A stretch of DNA of 64,000 bases from Streptomyces pinistramenti (lineage in GTDB: Bacteria > Actinomycetota > Actinomycetes > Streptomycetales > Streptomycetaceae), in the NCBI RefSeq assembly GCF_020564935.1, contig NZ_JAJCXB010000044.1, positions 1-64,000 of the forward strand, written 5' to 3'. Position 1 is the first letter of the stretch. Every line of letters starts with the position of its first letter. The translations under genes were made by a program, and so were the position numbers. Under the pieces are notes generated by a model. It was not told the DNA's origin. It worked only from the letters and a program-made list of their open reading frames with translations, and did not search any database. This document shows, in pieces, positions 41,788-50,608 of this stretch.

Positions 41788-43005
41788 TCAGTCGCTGCGG
41801 GGCCAGAGCGCGGGATCGGGGGCGAAGCGGATGTCCAGGACACCGTCCCGCAGACCGGCGCCGGAGACGGTGCAGCGGCGCAGCGCGGACGGCAGGGTAC
41901 GGATACGGCGGTACCGGCCGACGGTGACCACGATCTCGTCGCCGCGACGCACCAGGCCGAGTCCTTCGCGCGCCGCACCGGGCAGTGGCACCCGCCAGAC
42001 CAGCAGGCCGTCGGCGGCCAGCCGGTCCTCGACGGCCCACGGGTCGGCGGCGCCCCCGGCATCCGGCTCCGCCGCCCGGCCGGCTATCTCCCACGGCTCG
42101 TCGCCGGCCCCGCAGGTCAGCGCGTCCAGGGCGTCCAGGCCCTGCGGGTCGCGCCCCAGGTGCGGGACTTCGTGCACGGGGACGTCGGGGAACTCCTCGC
42201 GGAGCACCTTGAGGGCGGCCTGCTGGCTGCCGGAGAGCGCGGCGAGGACCGGGTCGGCGGATCCGGTGGGCAGCAGCCGGTTGACGAGGACGGCGTCGGT
42301 ACGGCGGCCGTGCAGGGCGAGTCCCGCACGCACGGCGCGCAGCGTGCCGGCGGCGACCGGGCCCGCATCGGTGACCAGCCGCACGGTCGTGCCGGGTGCG
42401 TCGATCACCCGCTGGACGGCGGCGAGTTCGCCCTCCCAGCGCTCGGCGGCCTCGTAGAGCTTCTGCGCCGGCATGGGGACGCCGGCGAGCTGGGCGAGCA
42501 CCGGGCGCAGGGCGCGGGCGGCCTGGCGTTCGGGGGGCAGCAGGCGGCGCAGGTAGCGGCGGACCTGTACGGGCAGCGCGAGCAGCCGGATCGTTTCGTC
42601 GGCGGGCGGCATGTCGACGACGACGGCGTCCCAGGCGTCCGACGCGGCCTCGGTGCGCAGTGCGTGCAGCAGCGCGAAGGCTTCGGAGCCGGGGAGTTCG
42701 GTGAGTTCGTCCTCGTCGAGCGGGGCGGCGCCCAGCAGGTCGAGGGCGGCGCCGGCGCGGTCCTGGAAGGACAGGAACTCCTGCCGGAAGCGGTCGCCCG
42801 GGTCGATGCGGCGGGCCTGGAGGCCGGGGGCGATCCCGGCGGGGGTGTCGGCGGTGATCCGCGCGCCGAGCACCGCTTGCGGGGCGCTGCTCTCGGTGGT
42901 GAGCAGCAGAGTTCGCGCTCCCCGCCGGGCGGCGGCCAGGGCGGTGGCCGCCGCGAGAGTGCTGCGGCCGCTGCCGCCCGAGCCCGTGACGAGGACGGTG
43001 CGCAC
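41788..43005 (-). CDS. ArsA-like P-loop ATPase with altered Walker A
   Basis: The 405-residue product belongs to the ArsA/GET3-like group, beginning VRTVLVTGSGGSGRSTLAAATALAAARRG. The P-loop Lys is replaced by Arg14 (GSGGSGRST). A Walker B-like VVVDMPPADETIRLL and a conserved LVTDAGPVAAG follow. A small beta domain near the end resembles the C-terminal domain of ArsA homologues. In M. tuberculosis Rv2184c occupies the same place. Whether it hydrolyses ATP is open. The start lies 2 bp after the SRPBCC gene stop, so the two are co-translated. Confidence 0.87.
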   Translation of the reverse strand: MRTVLVTGSGGSGRSTLAAATALAAARRGARTLLLTTESSAPQAVLGARITADTPAGIAPGLQARRIDPGDRFRQEFLSFQDRAGAALDLLGAAPLDEDELTELPGSEAFALLHALRTEAASDAWDAVVVDMPPADETIRLLALPVQVRRYLRRLLPPERQAARALRPVLAQLAGVPMPAQKLYEAAERWEGELAAVQRVIDAPGTTVRLVTDAGPVAAGTLRAVRAGLALHGRRTDAVLVNRLLPTGSADPVLAALSGSQQAALKVLREEFPDVPVHEVPHLGRDPQGLDALDALTCGAGDEPWEIAGRAAEPDAGGAADPWAVEDRLAADGLLVWRVPLPGAAREGLGLVRRGDEIVVTVGRYRRIRTLPSALRRCTVSGAGLRDGVLDIRFAPDPALWPRSD

Positions 43006-43007
43006 GG

Positions 43008-43487
43008 TCAGCGCTTCTCGGCCTCGTCGGCGGGCGCGGGGCTCTCGGGGCCGCGCTCGACGCGCTTCTTCAGCCCGTCCAGCGCACGGTCGATGATGAC
43101 CTTCTCCGCCTTGCGCTTGATCATGCCGAGCATCGGGATCTTGACGTCGACGGTGAGCTGGTAGGTCACTTCGGTGCCCGCGCCGCCGTTCACCGCGGCA
43201 AGGCGGTACGAGCCGTCGAGCGACCGCAGCATCTGCGACTTGACCAGGGACCAGCTGACCTCGTGGTCGCCGGTCCAGGTGTAGGCGAGGGTGTGGTCGT
43301 CCTTGATGGCGCCGGCGTCGAGCACCAGCCGCACCTGCTCGGCGCGGCCGCGGCCGTCCTTGGCCAGCACTTCCGCTTCCTTGACCTCGCCGGTCCACTC
43401 CGGATAGCGGCCGAAGTCGGCGATCACTCCCATCACCTCGGCGGGTGCCGCCGCGATCGTGATGCTAGAGCTGGTGTGTTCGGCCAT
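43008..43487 (-). CDS. SRPBCC (START-like) family protein
   Basis: The 159-residue protein begins MAEHTSSSITIAAAPAEVMGVI and has DFGRYPEWTGEVKEAEV, the usual opening of polyketide-cyclase/COQ10-like SRPBCC proteins that bind lipids or other hydrophobic ligands in a deep cavity. A Lys/Arg-rich C-terminus follows (MIKRKAEKVI). It is the counterpart of Rv2185c. GGAGGAG precedes the ATG. Its stop is 2 bp from the ATPase start, suggesting that a ligand carrier and ATPase act together. Confidence 0.88.
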   Translation of the reverse strand: MAEHTSSSITIAAAPAEVMGVIADFGRYPEWTGEVKEAEVLAKDGRGRAEQVRLVLDAGAIKDDHTLAYTWTGDHEVSWSLVKSQMLRSLDGSYRLAAVNGGAGTEVTYQLTVDVKIPMLGMIKRKAEKVIIDRALDGLKKRVERGPESPAPADEAEKR

Positions 43488-43644
43488 CGCCGTGACTCCT
43501 CCATGCCGATCCCTGCCGGTCCCGCCGGCCCGCCGACCCGCGTCGAACCCGGTGTCTGTGCTGCTGAAGGCTACCGCGCGGCGGAAGACCGCCGGACACC
43601 AGCGGGCCCGCGGGGGCCGGGCCGCGGGGCGGGGCCCCGTGCGC

Positions 43645-44421
43645 TCACCACTCCAGCACGTACGGCCTGCCGGTCGCGTTGAAGTGCCCGACATTGACGC
43701 ATTCCGTACCGCCGATCCGGACCCGGCGGGCGAGCGGCTGGTGGACGTGGCCGAAGAGCGAGTAGCGCGGGCGGGTGGTGCGGATGGCGTGCAACAGGGC
43801 GGAGCTGCCGCGTTCGAAGCGGCGGGCGACGGTGTCGTAGCACAGCTCAGGGACGTCCGGTGGGATGTGGGTGCACAGCACGTCCACCTCGCCGACCGCC
43901 TCGATCTTCGCCGCGTACTCCTCGTCGCCGATCTCGTAGGGGGTGCGCATGGGGGTGGTCAGGCCGCCGCCGACGAAGCCGAAGACGCGGCCGCCGATGT
44001 CGATGCGCCGGCCGTCCAGGACGGTGGTGCCTTCGCGGACGAACTCGGGCCACAGCCGCGGGATGTCGACGTTCCCGTAGGTGGCGTAGGTGGGGGTGGG
44101 GAAGGCGGCGAAGAGTTCGGCGTACTGCTTGCGGACCGCGCCTTCGATGACCGTTTCGCGGTCGCGTCCACTGTCGTCCAGTTCGCCCCACAGGCGGCGC
44201 CCCAGCGCGCGGGCCTCGTCGAAGCGGCGGGCGGTGCGCAGTTCGACCAGCAGGTCGGCGTTCCGCGCGCCGAAGAGATCGGGGAAGATCCCGCGGGTGT
44301 GGTCGGCGTAGTCGAGGAAGAGGACGAGGTCCCCGAGGCAGATCAGCGCATCGGCGCCGGCGCCGGCACCGGCGAGGTCCTGGCTGTTGCCGTGTACGTC
44401 ACTCACCACATGCAGTCGCAT
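43645..44421 (-). CDS. Metallophosphoesterase
   Basis: The 258-residue calcineurin-like enzyme shows the metal-site motifs in order: VVSDVHGNSQD (D-x-H), LGDLVLF (GD-x), YGNVD (GN-type), THIPPDVPE and FGHVHQPLA (GH-x-H). Substrates in this superfamily range from phosphodiesters to lipids such as UDP-diacylglucosamine; none is evident here. ATG 44421 follows TAGGCT by six bases, suggesting leaderless transcription, and a 26-bp inverted repeat starts immediately behind that -10. Confidence 0.88.
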   Translation of the reverse strand: MRLHVVSDVHGNSQDLAGAGAGADALICLGDLVLFLDYADHTRGIFPDLFGARNADLLVELRTARRFDEARALGRRLWGELDDSGRDRETVIEGAVRKQYAELFAAFPTPTYATYGNVDIPRLWPEFVREGTTVLDGRRIDIGGRVFGFVGGGLTTPMRTPYEIGDEEYAAKIEAVGEVDVLCTHIPPDVPELCYDTVARRFERGSSALLHAIRTTRPRYSLFGHVHQPLARRVRIGGTECVNVGHFNATGRPYVLEW

Positions 44422-44433
44422 GGGCGCAGCCTA

Positions 44434-44488
44434 ACGACCTGGGGAGCAATGGTCCTCGGGCGCCGAGGACCATTGCTCCCCAGGTCGT
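44434..44488. repeat. 26-bp perfect inverted repeat between divergent genes
   Basis: The arm 44434-44459 (begins ACGACCTGGGGAGC) is fully complementary to 44463-44488 with a 3-base GCG loop. It lies right behind the -10 of the phosphoesterase gene and about 260 bp upstream of fadD, so an end-of-gene terminator role is unlikely. Confidence 0.85.
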
Positions 44489-44751
44489 AGGTCGTCACCA
44501 CGGGCTCCGGGCAGGCCCCGTGGACCTGCGGTTACTTTCGGGTCACCGGAGCGCTGGTCTAGTCTGCGCGCAGCAGTCCCATGGCGTGTCGCAGGCATGT
44601 GACGCATCGAACATCTGGCCGTAACCCTCTATACCAACAGCAATACCGGTGGGTAACGTCCGGGCAGTCCAGTCCCCACCTGCCTGATCATGGACCGCAA
44701 CCGGTGCAGCACACAGCGTCGTGGCACCGGCGCCAATGAGGAGCAGCAGTC
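44489..44751. other. Leader region upstream of fadD, no gene seen
   Basis: This stretch carries a weaker CCACGGG/CCCGTGG hairpin near 44498-44523 and a possible -10 TAGTCT at 44560-44565. If that promoter is used, the fadD transcript would have a leader of about 180 nt. Confidence 0.4.
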
Positions 44752-46545
44752 TTGCGCGAGTTCAGCCTTCCGGCCCTGTACGAGGTCCCAGCAGACGGCA
44801 ATCTGACGGATCTCATCCGCCGAAATGCCGCGCAGCACCCGGATGTTGCGGTCATGGGGCGCAAGGTGAACGGCGAGTGGCAGGACGTCACGGCCAGTGC
44901 CTTCCTCGACGAGGTCAGAGCCGCCGCCAAGGGCCTGATGGCGGCCGGCATCCGGCCCGGCGACCGGATCGGCCTGATGTCGCGCACCCGCTACGAGTGG
45001 ACGCTGCTGGACTTCGCCATCTGGAGCGCCGGAGCGATCACCGTCCCGGTGTACGAGACCAGTTCAGCCGAGCAGATCCAGTGGATCCTCGGCGACTCCG
45101 GCGCGGTGGCCTGCCTGGTGGAGTCGCCCGCGCACGAGGCCGCCGTCGAGTCGGTACGCGACCGGCTGCCCGGCCTGGAGAACATCTGGCAGATCGAACG
45201 GGACGCCCTCGCCCGGCTGCGCGCCGCGGGCGAGGGCATCTGCGACGAAGAGGTCGACGAACGCAGCGCGCTCGCCGACGCGGACACCGCCGCCACCATC
45301 GTCTACACCTCCGGCACCACCGGCCGCCCCAAGGGCTGCGTGCTCAGCCACCGCAGCTTCTTCGCCGAGTGCGGCAACGTCGTCGAGCGGCTGCGCCCGC
45401 TGTTCTCCACCGGCGAATCCTCGGTGCTGCTCTTCCTGCCCGTCGCGCACGTCTTCGGGCGGCTGGTGCAGGTGGCGTCCGTGATGGCGCCCATCAAGCT
45501 GGGCCACGCGCCGGACATCAAGCACCTCACCGACGACCTGGCGTCCTTCAGGCCGACGCTGATCCTGGGCGTCCCCCGGGTCTTCGAGAAGGTCTACAAC
45601 GCGGCGCGCGCCAAGGCGCAGGCCGACGGCAAGGGCAAGATCTTCGACAGGGCCGCGGACACCGCCATCGCCTACAGCCGGTCCCTGGACACCGCGGCGG
45701 GCCCGACGTTCGGCCTGAAGCTGAAGTACAAGCTCTTCGACCGCCTCGTCTACGGCAAGCTGCGTGCGGTACTCGGCGGCCGGGCCACCCACGCCATCTC
45801 CGGCGGCGCGCCGCTCGGCGAGCGCCTGGGCCACTTCTACCGCGGCATCGGCTTCACCGCCCTGGAGGGGTACGGCCTGACCGAGTCCTGTGCGGCCACC
45901 GCGTTCAACCCGTGGGACCGCCAGAAGATCGGCACCGTCGGCCAGCCGCTGCCCGGCTCCGTGGTGCGGATCGCCGACGACGGCGAGGTGCTGCTGCACG
46001 GCGAGCACCTGTTCACGGAGTACTGGAACAACGAGACCGCGACCGCCGACGCGCTGTCCGACGGCTGGTTCCACACCGGCGACATCGGCACCCTCGACGA
46101 GGACGGCTACCTCGCCATCACCGGGCGCAAGAAGGAAATCCTGGTCACCGCGGGCGGCAAGAACGTCGCCCCGGCGGTGATCGAGGACCGCATCAGGGCG
46201 CACGCGCTGATCGCCGAATGCATGGTCGTCGGCGACGGCCGGCCGTTCATCGGCGCGCTGATCACCCTCGACGAGGAGTTCCTGCCCCGCTGGGCCGAGG
46301 AGCACGGGCGGGCGGGCACCACCGCCGCCGCGCTCGCCGACGACCCCGAGCTGATCGCCGCCGTGCAGCGCGCGGTGGACGACGGCAACGCCGCGGTCTC
46401 GAAGGCCGAATCGGTCCGCAAGTTCCGTATCCTGCCGACCCAGTTCACCGAGGAGTCGGGTCACGTCACGCCGTCGCTGAAGCTCAAGCGCAGCGTCGTG
46501 GCGAAGGAGTTCGCCGAGGAGATCGAGGCCATCTACCGCGGCTGA
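44752..46545 (+). CDS. fadD: Long-chain fatty acid-CoA ligase
   Basis: FadD activates fatty acids to acyl-CoA through an acyl-adenylate. The 597-residue product has the AMP-binding core TIVYTSGTTGRPKG at about residues 183-196, ISGGAPLG, the linker EGYGLTESCA, DGWFHTGDIGTLDEDGYLAITGRKKEILVTAGGK, and a C-terminal domain with the catalytic Lys region TPSLKLKR. It begins with TTG 44752 and MREFSLPALYEVP; GAGGAG lies upstream. In M. tuberculosis fadD15 (Rv2187) sits next to pimB, as here. It may feed acyl chains to the neighbouring acyltransferase. Confidence 0.93.
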   Translation: MREFSLPALYEVPADGNLTDLIRRNAAQHPDVAVMGRKVNGEWQDVTASAFLDEVRAAAKGLMAAGIRPGDRIGLMSRTRYEWTLLDFAIWSAGAITVPVYETSSAEQIQWILGDSGAVACLVESPAHEAAVESVRDRLPGLENIWQIERDALARLRAAGEGICDEEVDERSALADADTAATIVYTSGTTGRPKGCVLSHRSFFAECGNVVERLRPLFSTGESSVLLFLPVAHVFGRLVQVASVMAPIKLGHAPDIKHLTDDLASFRPTLILGVPRVFEKVYNAARAKAQADGKGKIFDRAADTAIAYSRSLDTAAGPTFGLKLKYKLFDRLVYGKLRAVLGGRATHAISGGAPLGERLGHFYRGIGFTALEGYGLTESCAATAFNPWDRQKIGTVGQPLPGSVVRIADDGEVLLHGEHLFTEYWNNETATADALSDGWFHTGDIGTLDEDGYLAITGRKKEILVTAGGKNVAPAVIEDRIRAHALIAECMVVGDGRPFIGALITLDEEFLPRWAEEHGRAGTTAAALADDPELIAAVQRAVDDGNAAVSKAESVRKFRILPTQFTEESGHVTPSLKLKRSVVAKEFAEEIEAIYRG

Positions 46546-46594
46546 CAGGCCGGTTGGGCAGCGGCGGGACGTCAGCAGGCGCCCCGCCCGCGGC

Positions 46595-47737
46595 CTACAG
46601 CAGGTCCTTCAGGTGCTCGGCGAGCAGATCCCAGCGCCACTTCTCCTCCACCCAGGCCCGGCCCCGCTCGCCCATCCGTCGGCGCAGCGCCGGGTCTTCG
46701 AGCAGCGCCACGATCCGCTCGGCGGCGGCCGCGGGCGATCCGCCGGGCACCACCCAGCCGGTCTCGCCGTCCAGCACCGCGTCCGGCGCGCCGCCCGAGT
46801 CGCCCGCGACGACCGGCAGGCCGGTGGCGGACGCCTCCAGGTAGACGATGCCCAGGCCCTCGACGTCGAGGCCGCCGCGCCGGGTGCGGCACGGCATCGC
46901 GAAGACGTCACCGGCGCCGTAGTGGGCCGGCAGCTCCTCCCAGGGCACCGCGCCGGTGCAGCGCACCGCGTCCGCCACCCCCTTCTCCGCCGCCAGCGCC
47001 CGCAGCTCCTTCTCGTACGGGCCGCCGCCGACGATCAGCAGCACCGCGTCCGGCACCGCCGCCAGGATCGCGGGCATCGCCTCGATGAGGGTGTCCTGCC
47101 CCTTGCGCGGGACGAGCCGCGAGACGCACACCACGACCGGCCGGTCCGCGAGCCCGAGCCTGGCCCGCACCTCGGCGCCGCCGGAGCCGGGGTGGAAGGT
47201 CTTCTCGTCGACGCCGGGCGGGAGTTGGACCATCCGCCCGGCGGCCTCGGGGGTGAGGGCCGCGGCGATCCGCGACCGGGTGTACTCGCCGAGGTAGGTG
47301 AGGGTGTCGCAGCCCTCGCCGATCCGGCGCAGCAGCTGCCGGGCGGCCGGTAGCTGTGCCCAGCCCGCCTCGTGGCCGTGCGTGGTCGCGACGATGCGGC
47401 GGGCGCCCGCCGACCGCAGCGCGGGCGCCATCAGGCCGAGCGGCGCGGCGGCACCGAACCACACCGACCCGCAGCCGTGCTCCCGCAGCAGGCCCGCCGC
47501 CCGCCGGGTCACCCGGGGCGTCGGCAGCAGCATCGTCGTACGGTCGCGGATCACCGGGAACGGCTGCTCGGCGTCGAACGCCGCGGTGACCTCGGCGCCC
47601 TCCCTGCCGCGCTTCCAGGTCGAGGCGTAGACGACGACCTGGGAGGGGTCGAGCCGCAGCGCCATGCTGTGCAGGAACGCCTGGATGCCGCCGGGGCGGG
47701 GCGGGAAGTCGTTGGTGACGATGAGGGTCTTGTGCAC
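46595..47737 (-). CDS. pimB: PimB-like GDP-mannose-dependent mannosyltransferase
   Basis: PimB adds the second mannose to phosphatidylinositol monomannoside on the cytoplasmic face. The 380-residue GT4 protein shows TLIVTNDFPPRPGGIQAF at the start, THGHEAGWAQLP, VCVSRLVPRKGQDTLIEA, and the nucleotide-sugar E-x7-E stretch EGLGIVYLEASATGLPVV. The start is GTG 47737. Its position opposite fadD equals that of Rv2187-Rv2188c. Other GT4 mannosyl- or glucosyltransferases remain possible. Confidence 0.87.
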   Translation of the reverse strand: MHKTLIVTNDFPPRPGGIQAFLHSMALRLDPSQVVVYASTWKRGREGAEVTAAFDAEQPFPVIRDRTTMLLPTPRVTRRAAGLLREHGCGSVWFGAAAPLGLMAPALRSAGARRIVATTHGHEAGWAQLPAARQLLRRIGEGCDTLTYLGEYTRSRIAAALTPEAAGRMVQLPPGVDEKTFHPGSGGAEVRARLGLADRPVVVCVSRLVPRKGQDTLIEAMPAILAAVPDAVLLIVGGGPYEKELRALAAEKGVADAVRCTGAVPWEELPAHYGAGDVFAMPCRTRRGGLDVEGLGIVYLEASATGLPVVAGDSGGAPDAVLDGETGWVVPGGSPAAAAERIVALLEDPALRRRMGERGRAWVEEKWRWDLLAEHLKDLL

Positions 47738-47931
47738 GCGGGTCTCTCGGCGTCGGTCTCGGCGGCGGGCCCGCCAGGTCGTGGGGGCCCGCGGCCGACA
47801 GTACCGGCTCGGCTCGCGCGGCGGCCCGGCGGCGGCCCGTCCCAGGACCCGTCCGGCATCATGCAGGAACGGTCCCGCGGCCCCCGGGCGGGCGGCGGGA
47901 GGCACGCACAGGACCGGCCGGCGAGGACGCG

Positions 47932-49203
47932 TTGACCAGGAACTCCCGCAGCACCGGCGGCACTCCGCGGGCGGCAGCGCTCCCCGTGGCGGTGTGGGCG
48001 GCGACCCGTGCCGTGCTGCTGCTGTGCGTGCTGAAGGTGCTGGTGGTGCCGGGGTCCGACGTGACCGGGGACGTGTCGGTGATCTACCAGGGCTGGTCCG
48101 ACGTCCTGAAGACCGGCACCTTCCCGCGGGACGACGTCGCCTGGCAGTACCCGCCGGGCGCCGCCCTCGCCCTCCTCTCCCCCGCCCTGCTGCCGTTCCT
48201 CGGCTATCCGCACGCCTTCTTCGTCCTGCTGCTCGCCGTCGACGCCGCCGTCCTCGTGCAATTCCTGCGGGCCGCCCGGCGGCCCGGCAACCGGCGGGCC
48301 GGGGCGTGGGCCTGGATCGCCGGGGTCGCGCTGCTGGGACCGACCGCGTACGCCCGCTACGACCTGATGGTCACCGCCGTCGCGGTCGCCGCCCTGTTCG
48401 CCGCCGCGCGCAGGCCGCGGGTGGCCGGCGCGCTCATCGCGTGCGGCACGCTGCTGAAGGTGTGGCCCGCGCTGCTGCTGTGCGGGGCCGCGGTGCGCGG
48501 CGGGCAGGCGCGGGCACTGTGGTGGAGCGCGGCGGTCTGCACGGCGGCACTGACCGTGTGCTGTGTGGCCGCCGCGCCGGGCGCCCTGGGCTTCCTCACC
48601 GCCCAGCGCGGCCGCGGCACCGAGGTCGAGTCGCTCGGCGCCCTGGTCTTCCACGTCGCCCGGCACTTCGGCTGGAGCGGCCACGTGCTGCTGAACTACG
48701 GCTCGATGGAGTTCGTCGGCCCGCTGGTTCCGCAGGTCAGCGCGGCGGCCCTCGCACTGTCCTGCGCCGCGTTCGGCTGGCTGCTGCTGTGGCGGGTGCG
48801 GGCGCGGGCACTGACCGCCACCCTGTGCGCCGATGCCGCGTTCACCGCCGTGCTGCTGTTCACCACCACCAGCCGCGTGATCAGCCCGCAGTATCTGCTG
48901 TGGCTGGTGGGGCTCGCGGCGGTGTGCCTGACGGTGCGGGCGGGGCGGCAGGGACTGCCCGCCGTCCTCGTCCTGCTCGCCACCGGCGTCACGTTCCTGG
49001 AGTTCCCGCCCGGCTTCGCCCACGTCGTGGCGAGCGACGGCACCGGCCTCACGGTGCTCTTGTTGCGCAACGGCCTGCTGGTCGCGGCCTGCCTGCTCGC
49101 CTGCCGCCGGCTGTGGCGGGCGACGGCGGCGCGCCCGCCGGGGCACCGCAGAGACGGCCGGTCCGCCGCGACGGCCGCCGCAGTCAGCTCAGTTCGCCCT
49201 TGA
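47932..49203 (+). CDS. Polytopic GT87/DUF2029-like glycosyltransferase
   Basis: The 423-residue protein has about ten membrane helices. Early motifs WQYPPGAALALL and DLMVTAVAV resemble the GT-C alpha-1,2-mannosyltransferases that use polyprenyl-phosphate sugars outside the membrane. With the PimB-like enzyme it may elongate mannosylated lipids; M. tuberculosis Rv2181 is a related enzyme nearby. The start is TTG 47932 with GAGGAC close upstream (weak). Its end overlaps the opposite peptidase gene by 20 bp. Confidence 0.75.
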   Translation: MTRNSRSTGGTPRAAALPVAVWAATRAVLLLCVLKVLVVPGSDVTGDVSVIYQGWSDVLKTGTFPRDDVAWQYPPGAALALLSPALLPFLGYPHAFFVLLLAVDAAVLVQFLRAARRPGNRRAGAWAWIAGVALLGPTAYARYDLMVTAVAVAALFAAARRPRVAGALIACGTLLKVWPALLLCGAAVRGGQARALWWSAAVCTAALTVCCVAAAPGALGFLTAQRGRGTEVESLGALVFHVARHFGWSGHVLLNYGSMEFVGPLVPQVSAAALALSCAAFGWLLLWRVRARALTATLCADAAFTAVLLFTTTSRVISPQYLLWLVGLAAVCLTVRAGRQGLPAVLVLLATGVTFLEFPPGFAHVVASDGTGLTVLLLRNGLLVAACLLACRRLWRATAARPPGHRRDGRSAATAAAVSSVRP

Positions 49204-50557
49204 CGTAGGCCCGCCACTGCCGGGTGAACTCCGTGACCCCGATGCCGAGTTGGGCACGCATTGCCTGGTCGAGACGCGTATTGCGGCCGGCCGGCTGCCG
49301 GTGGTCGTCGGTGCCGCCCCGGGGGGACGGCGAGGAGAGCGCGCGGGCCCCGACGGACGGTGCCGCCGCCGGACCGTTGCTCCCCGAGGCGGCCGCGCCC
49401 TGTCCCGCCGCCCGGTAGAACGCCCGCAGCTTCGCCTCGCCCCACTTGCCGGCGATCATCCGGCAGGCCAGCCAGCCGCCCTCGTACGCCGTCGCCAGCC
49501 GGTCGGCGCCACCGGTGAAGCCGAAGTCCTCGTCGGCCGGAAGCTGCCGCGGCGGACGGCCCGCCGCCACCGCACGGGAGAGTTCGGGGGCCGTGGTGCC
49601 TGCGGAGCGGCCCCTGCCGCGGTAGGCGACCCAGTCGGCGAACCCCTCCGAGAGCCACAGCGGGGTGGTTCCGGTGGTGGCCGTACGGGTCGCGACGTGG
49701 GTGATCTCGTGGGTGAGCACCACCGCGCGCCCCAGGTCGTTCAACTCCTCGTAGGCGTCCGGGTTGACGATCACCCGGTCCGCGGGCGCCTTGGCGGCCG
49801 CGCCCGCCTCGCCAGTGGTCACCGCCGCGATGCCGGTGTAGCCGGACGCGTTGCCGCTGCCCAGCAGCTGCGCCATGTGCACGACGGAATCCGGCGCCTC
49901 CACCACGACCTGCCCCGTCCAGGCGCCCTTCCAGGCCGACGAGGCGGCCGGCACCGCGGCGTCCGCCCGCTTCGCCAGATCGCGCAGCCGGCCCGGGTCC
50001 GCCGCACCGCCCAGCACCAGACTGTGCCGGCCACGGACCATCCGCACCGGGCCCTGGTCCCACAGCTGACGGGTGCCGGTGTGCCCGGCGGCCGCCGCGT
50101 CGGTGTCCGACGCGATCCGCCAGCGGCCGCCGTGCCGGGTCAGCGTGAGGTACTGCTCGGAGGTGACCGGCTCCGCGTCGTAGCCCTTGAGGCGGTAGCT
50201 GAGCTTGACCTTCGCCGCCAGCCGCCCGCCGCCGGACGGCAGCGGGAAGGCGTCGGTGGAGACCAGGTCGTAGCGCCAGCCGGTCAGCGGCAGCCCCGCG
50301 AGGTTGCCGAACATCCGGCGCTGGCGGTCGTAGTAGCCGGTGTGCCGCGGGTCGACGGAGGCGAGGAAGGCGGCCTCGTCATGCTGCGATACGGCCCGCG
50401 CGCGGTCCGCGAGCATCCGCTGGACGTCCGGGTGGCGGGCCTGCGCCGGCGCGCCGCCCGCACAGCCGGTCAGCTGGGCGAGCAGCGCGAGGAACAGGAC
50501 GGCGCAGCCCGCCCTCCCGGCCCGTGACGGGTGTCGCACACCCCGCTGACCTGCCAT
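49184..50557 (-). CDS. Lipoprotein zinc metallopeptidase
   Basis: The 457-residue protein has a lipoprotein signal with lipobox LTGC at residues 29-32, so it is probably anchored outside the membrane. The catalytic motif HEITH (HExxH) appears in VVLTHEITHVATR, and the downstream EGFADWVAY supplies the third zinc ligand of gluzincins (M1-like). A disordered Ser/Gly/Ala segment separates it from a C-terminal QWRAYVKGELS. TACGAT ends seven bases before the ATG, implying leaderless transcription. The substrate is unknown. Confidence 0.87.
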   Translation of the reverse strand: MAGQRGVRHPSRAGRAGCAVLFLALLAQLTGCAGGAPAQARHPDVQRMLADRARAVSQHDEAAFLASVDPRHTGYYDRQRRMFGNLAGLPLTGWRYDLVSTDAFPLPSGGGRLAAKVKLSYRLKGYDAEPVTSEQYLTLTRHGGRWRIASDTDAAAAGHTGTRQLWDQGPVRMVRGRHSLVLGGAADPGRLRDLAKRADAAVPAASSAWKGAWTGQVVVEAPDSVVHMAQLLGSGNASGYTGIAAVTTGEAGAAAKAPADRVIVNPDAYEELNDLGRAVVLTHEITHVATRTATTGTTPLWLSEGFADWVAYRGRGRSAGTTAPELSRAVAAGRPPRQLPADEDFGFTGGADRLATAYEGGWLACRMIAGKWGEAKLRAFYRAAGQGAAASGSNGPAAAPSVGARALSSPSPRGGTDDHRQPAGRNTRLDQAMRAQLGIGVTEFTRQWRAYVKGELS

Positions 50558-50608
50558 GCGGCCGATCGTATGCGCGGGTGCGCGGCGGCAAAACCGCTGG
50601 GGCGCCGC

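Noticed and set aside
41753..42094. Extra small gene at the end of the ArsA-like gene
   Set aside because: It is a low-complexity shadow frame inside and just beyond the ATPase gene with no ribosome site.
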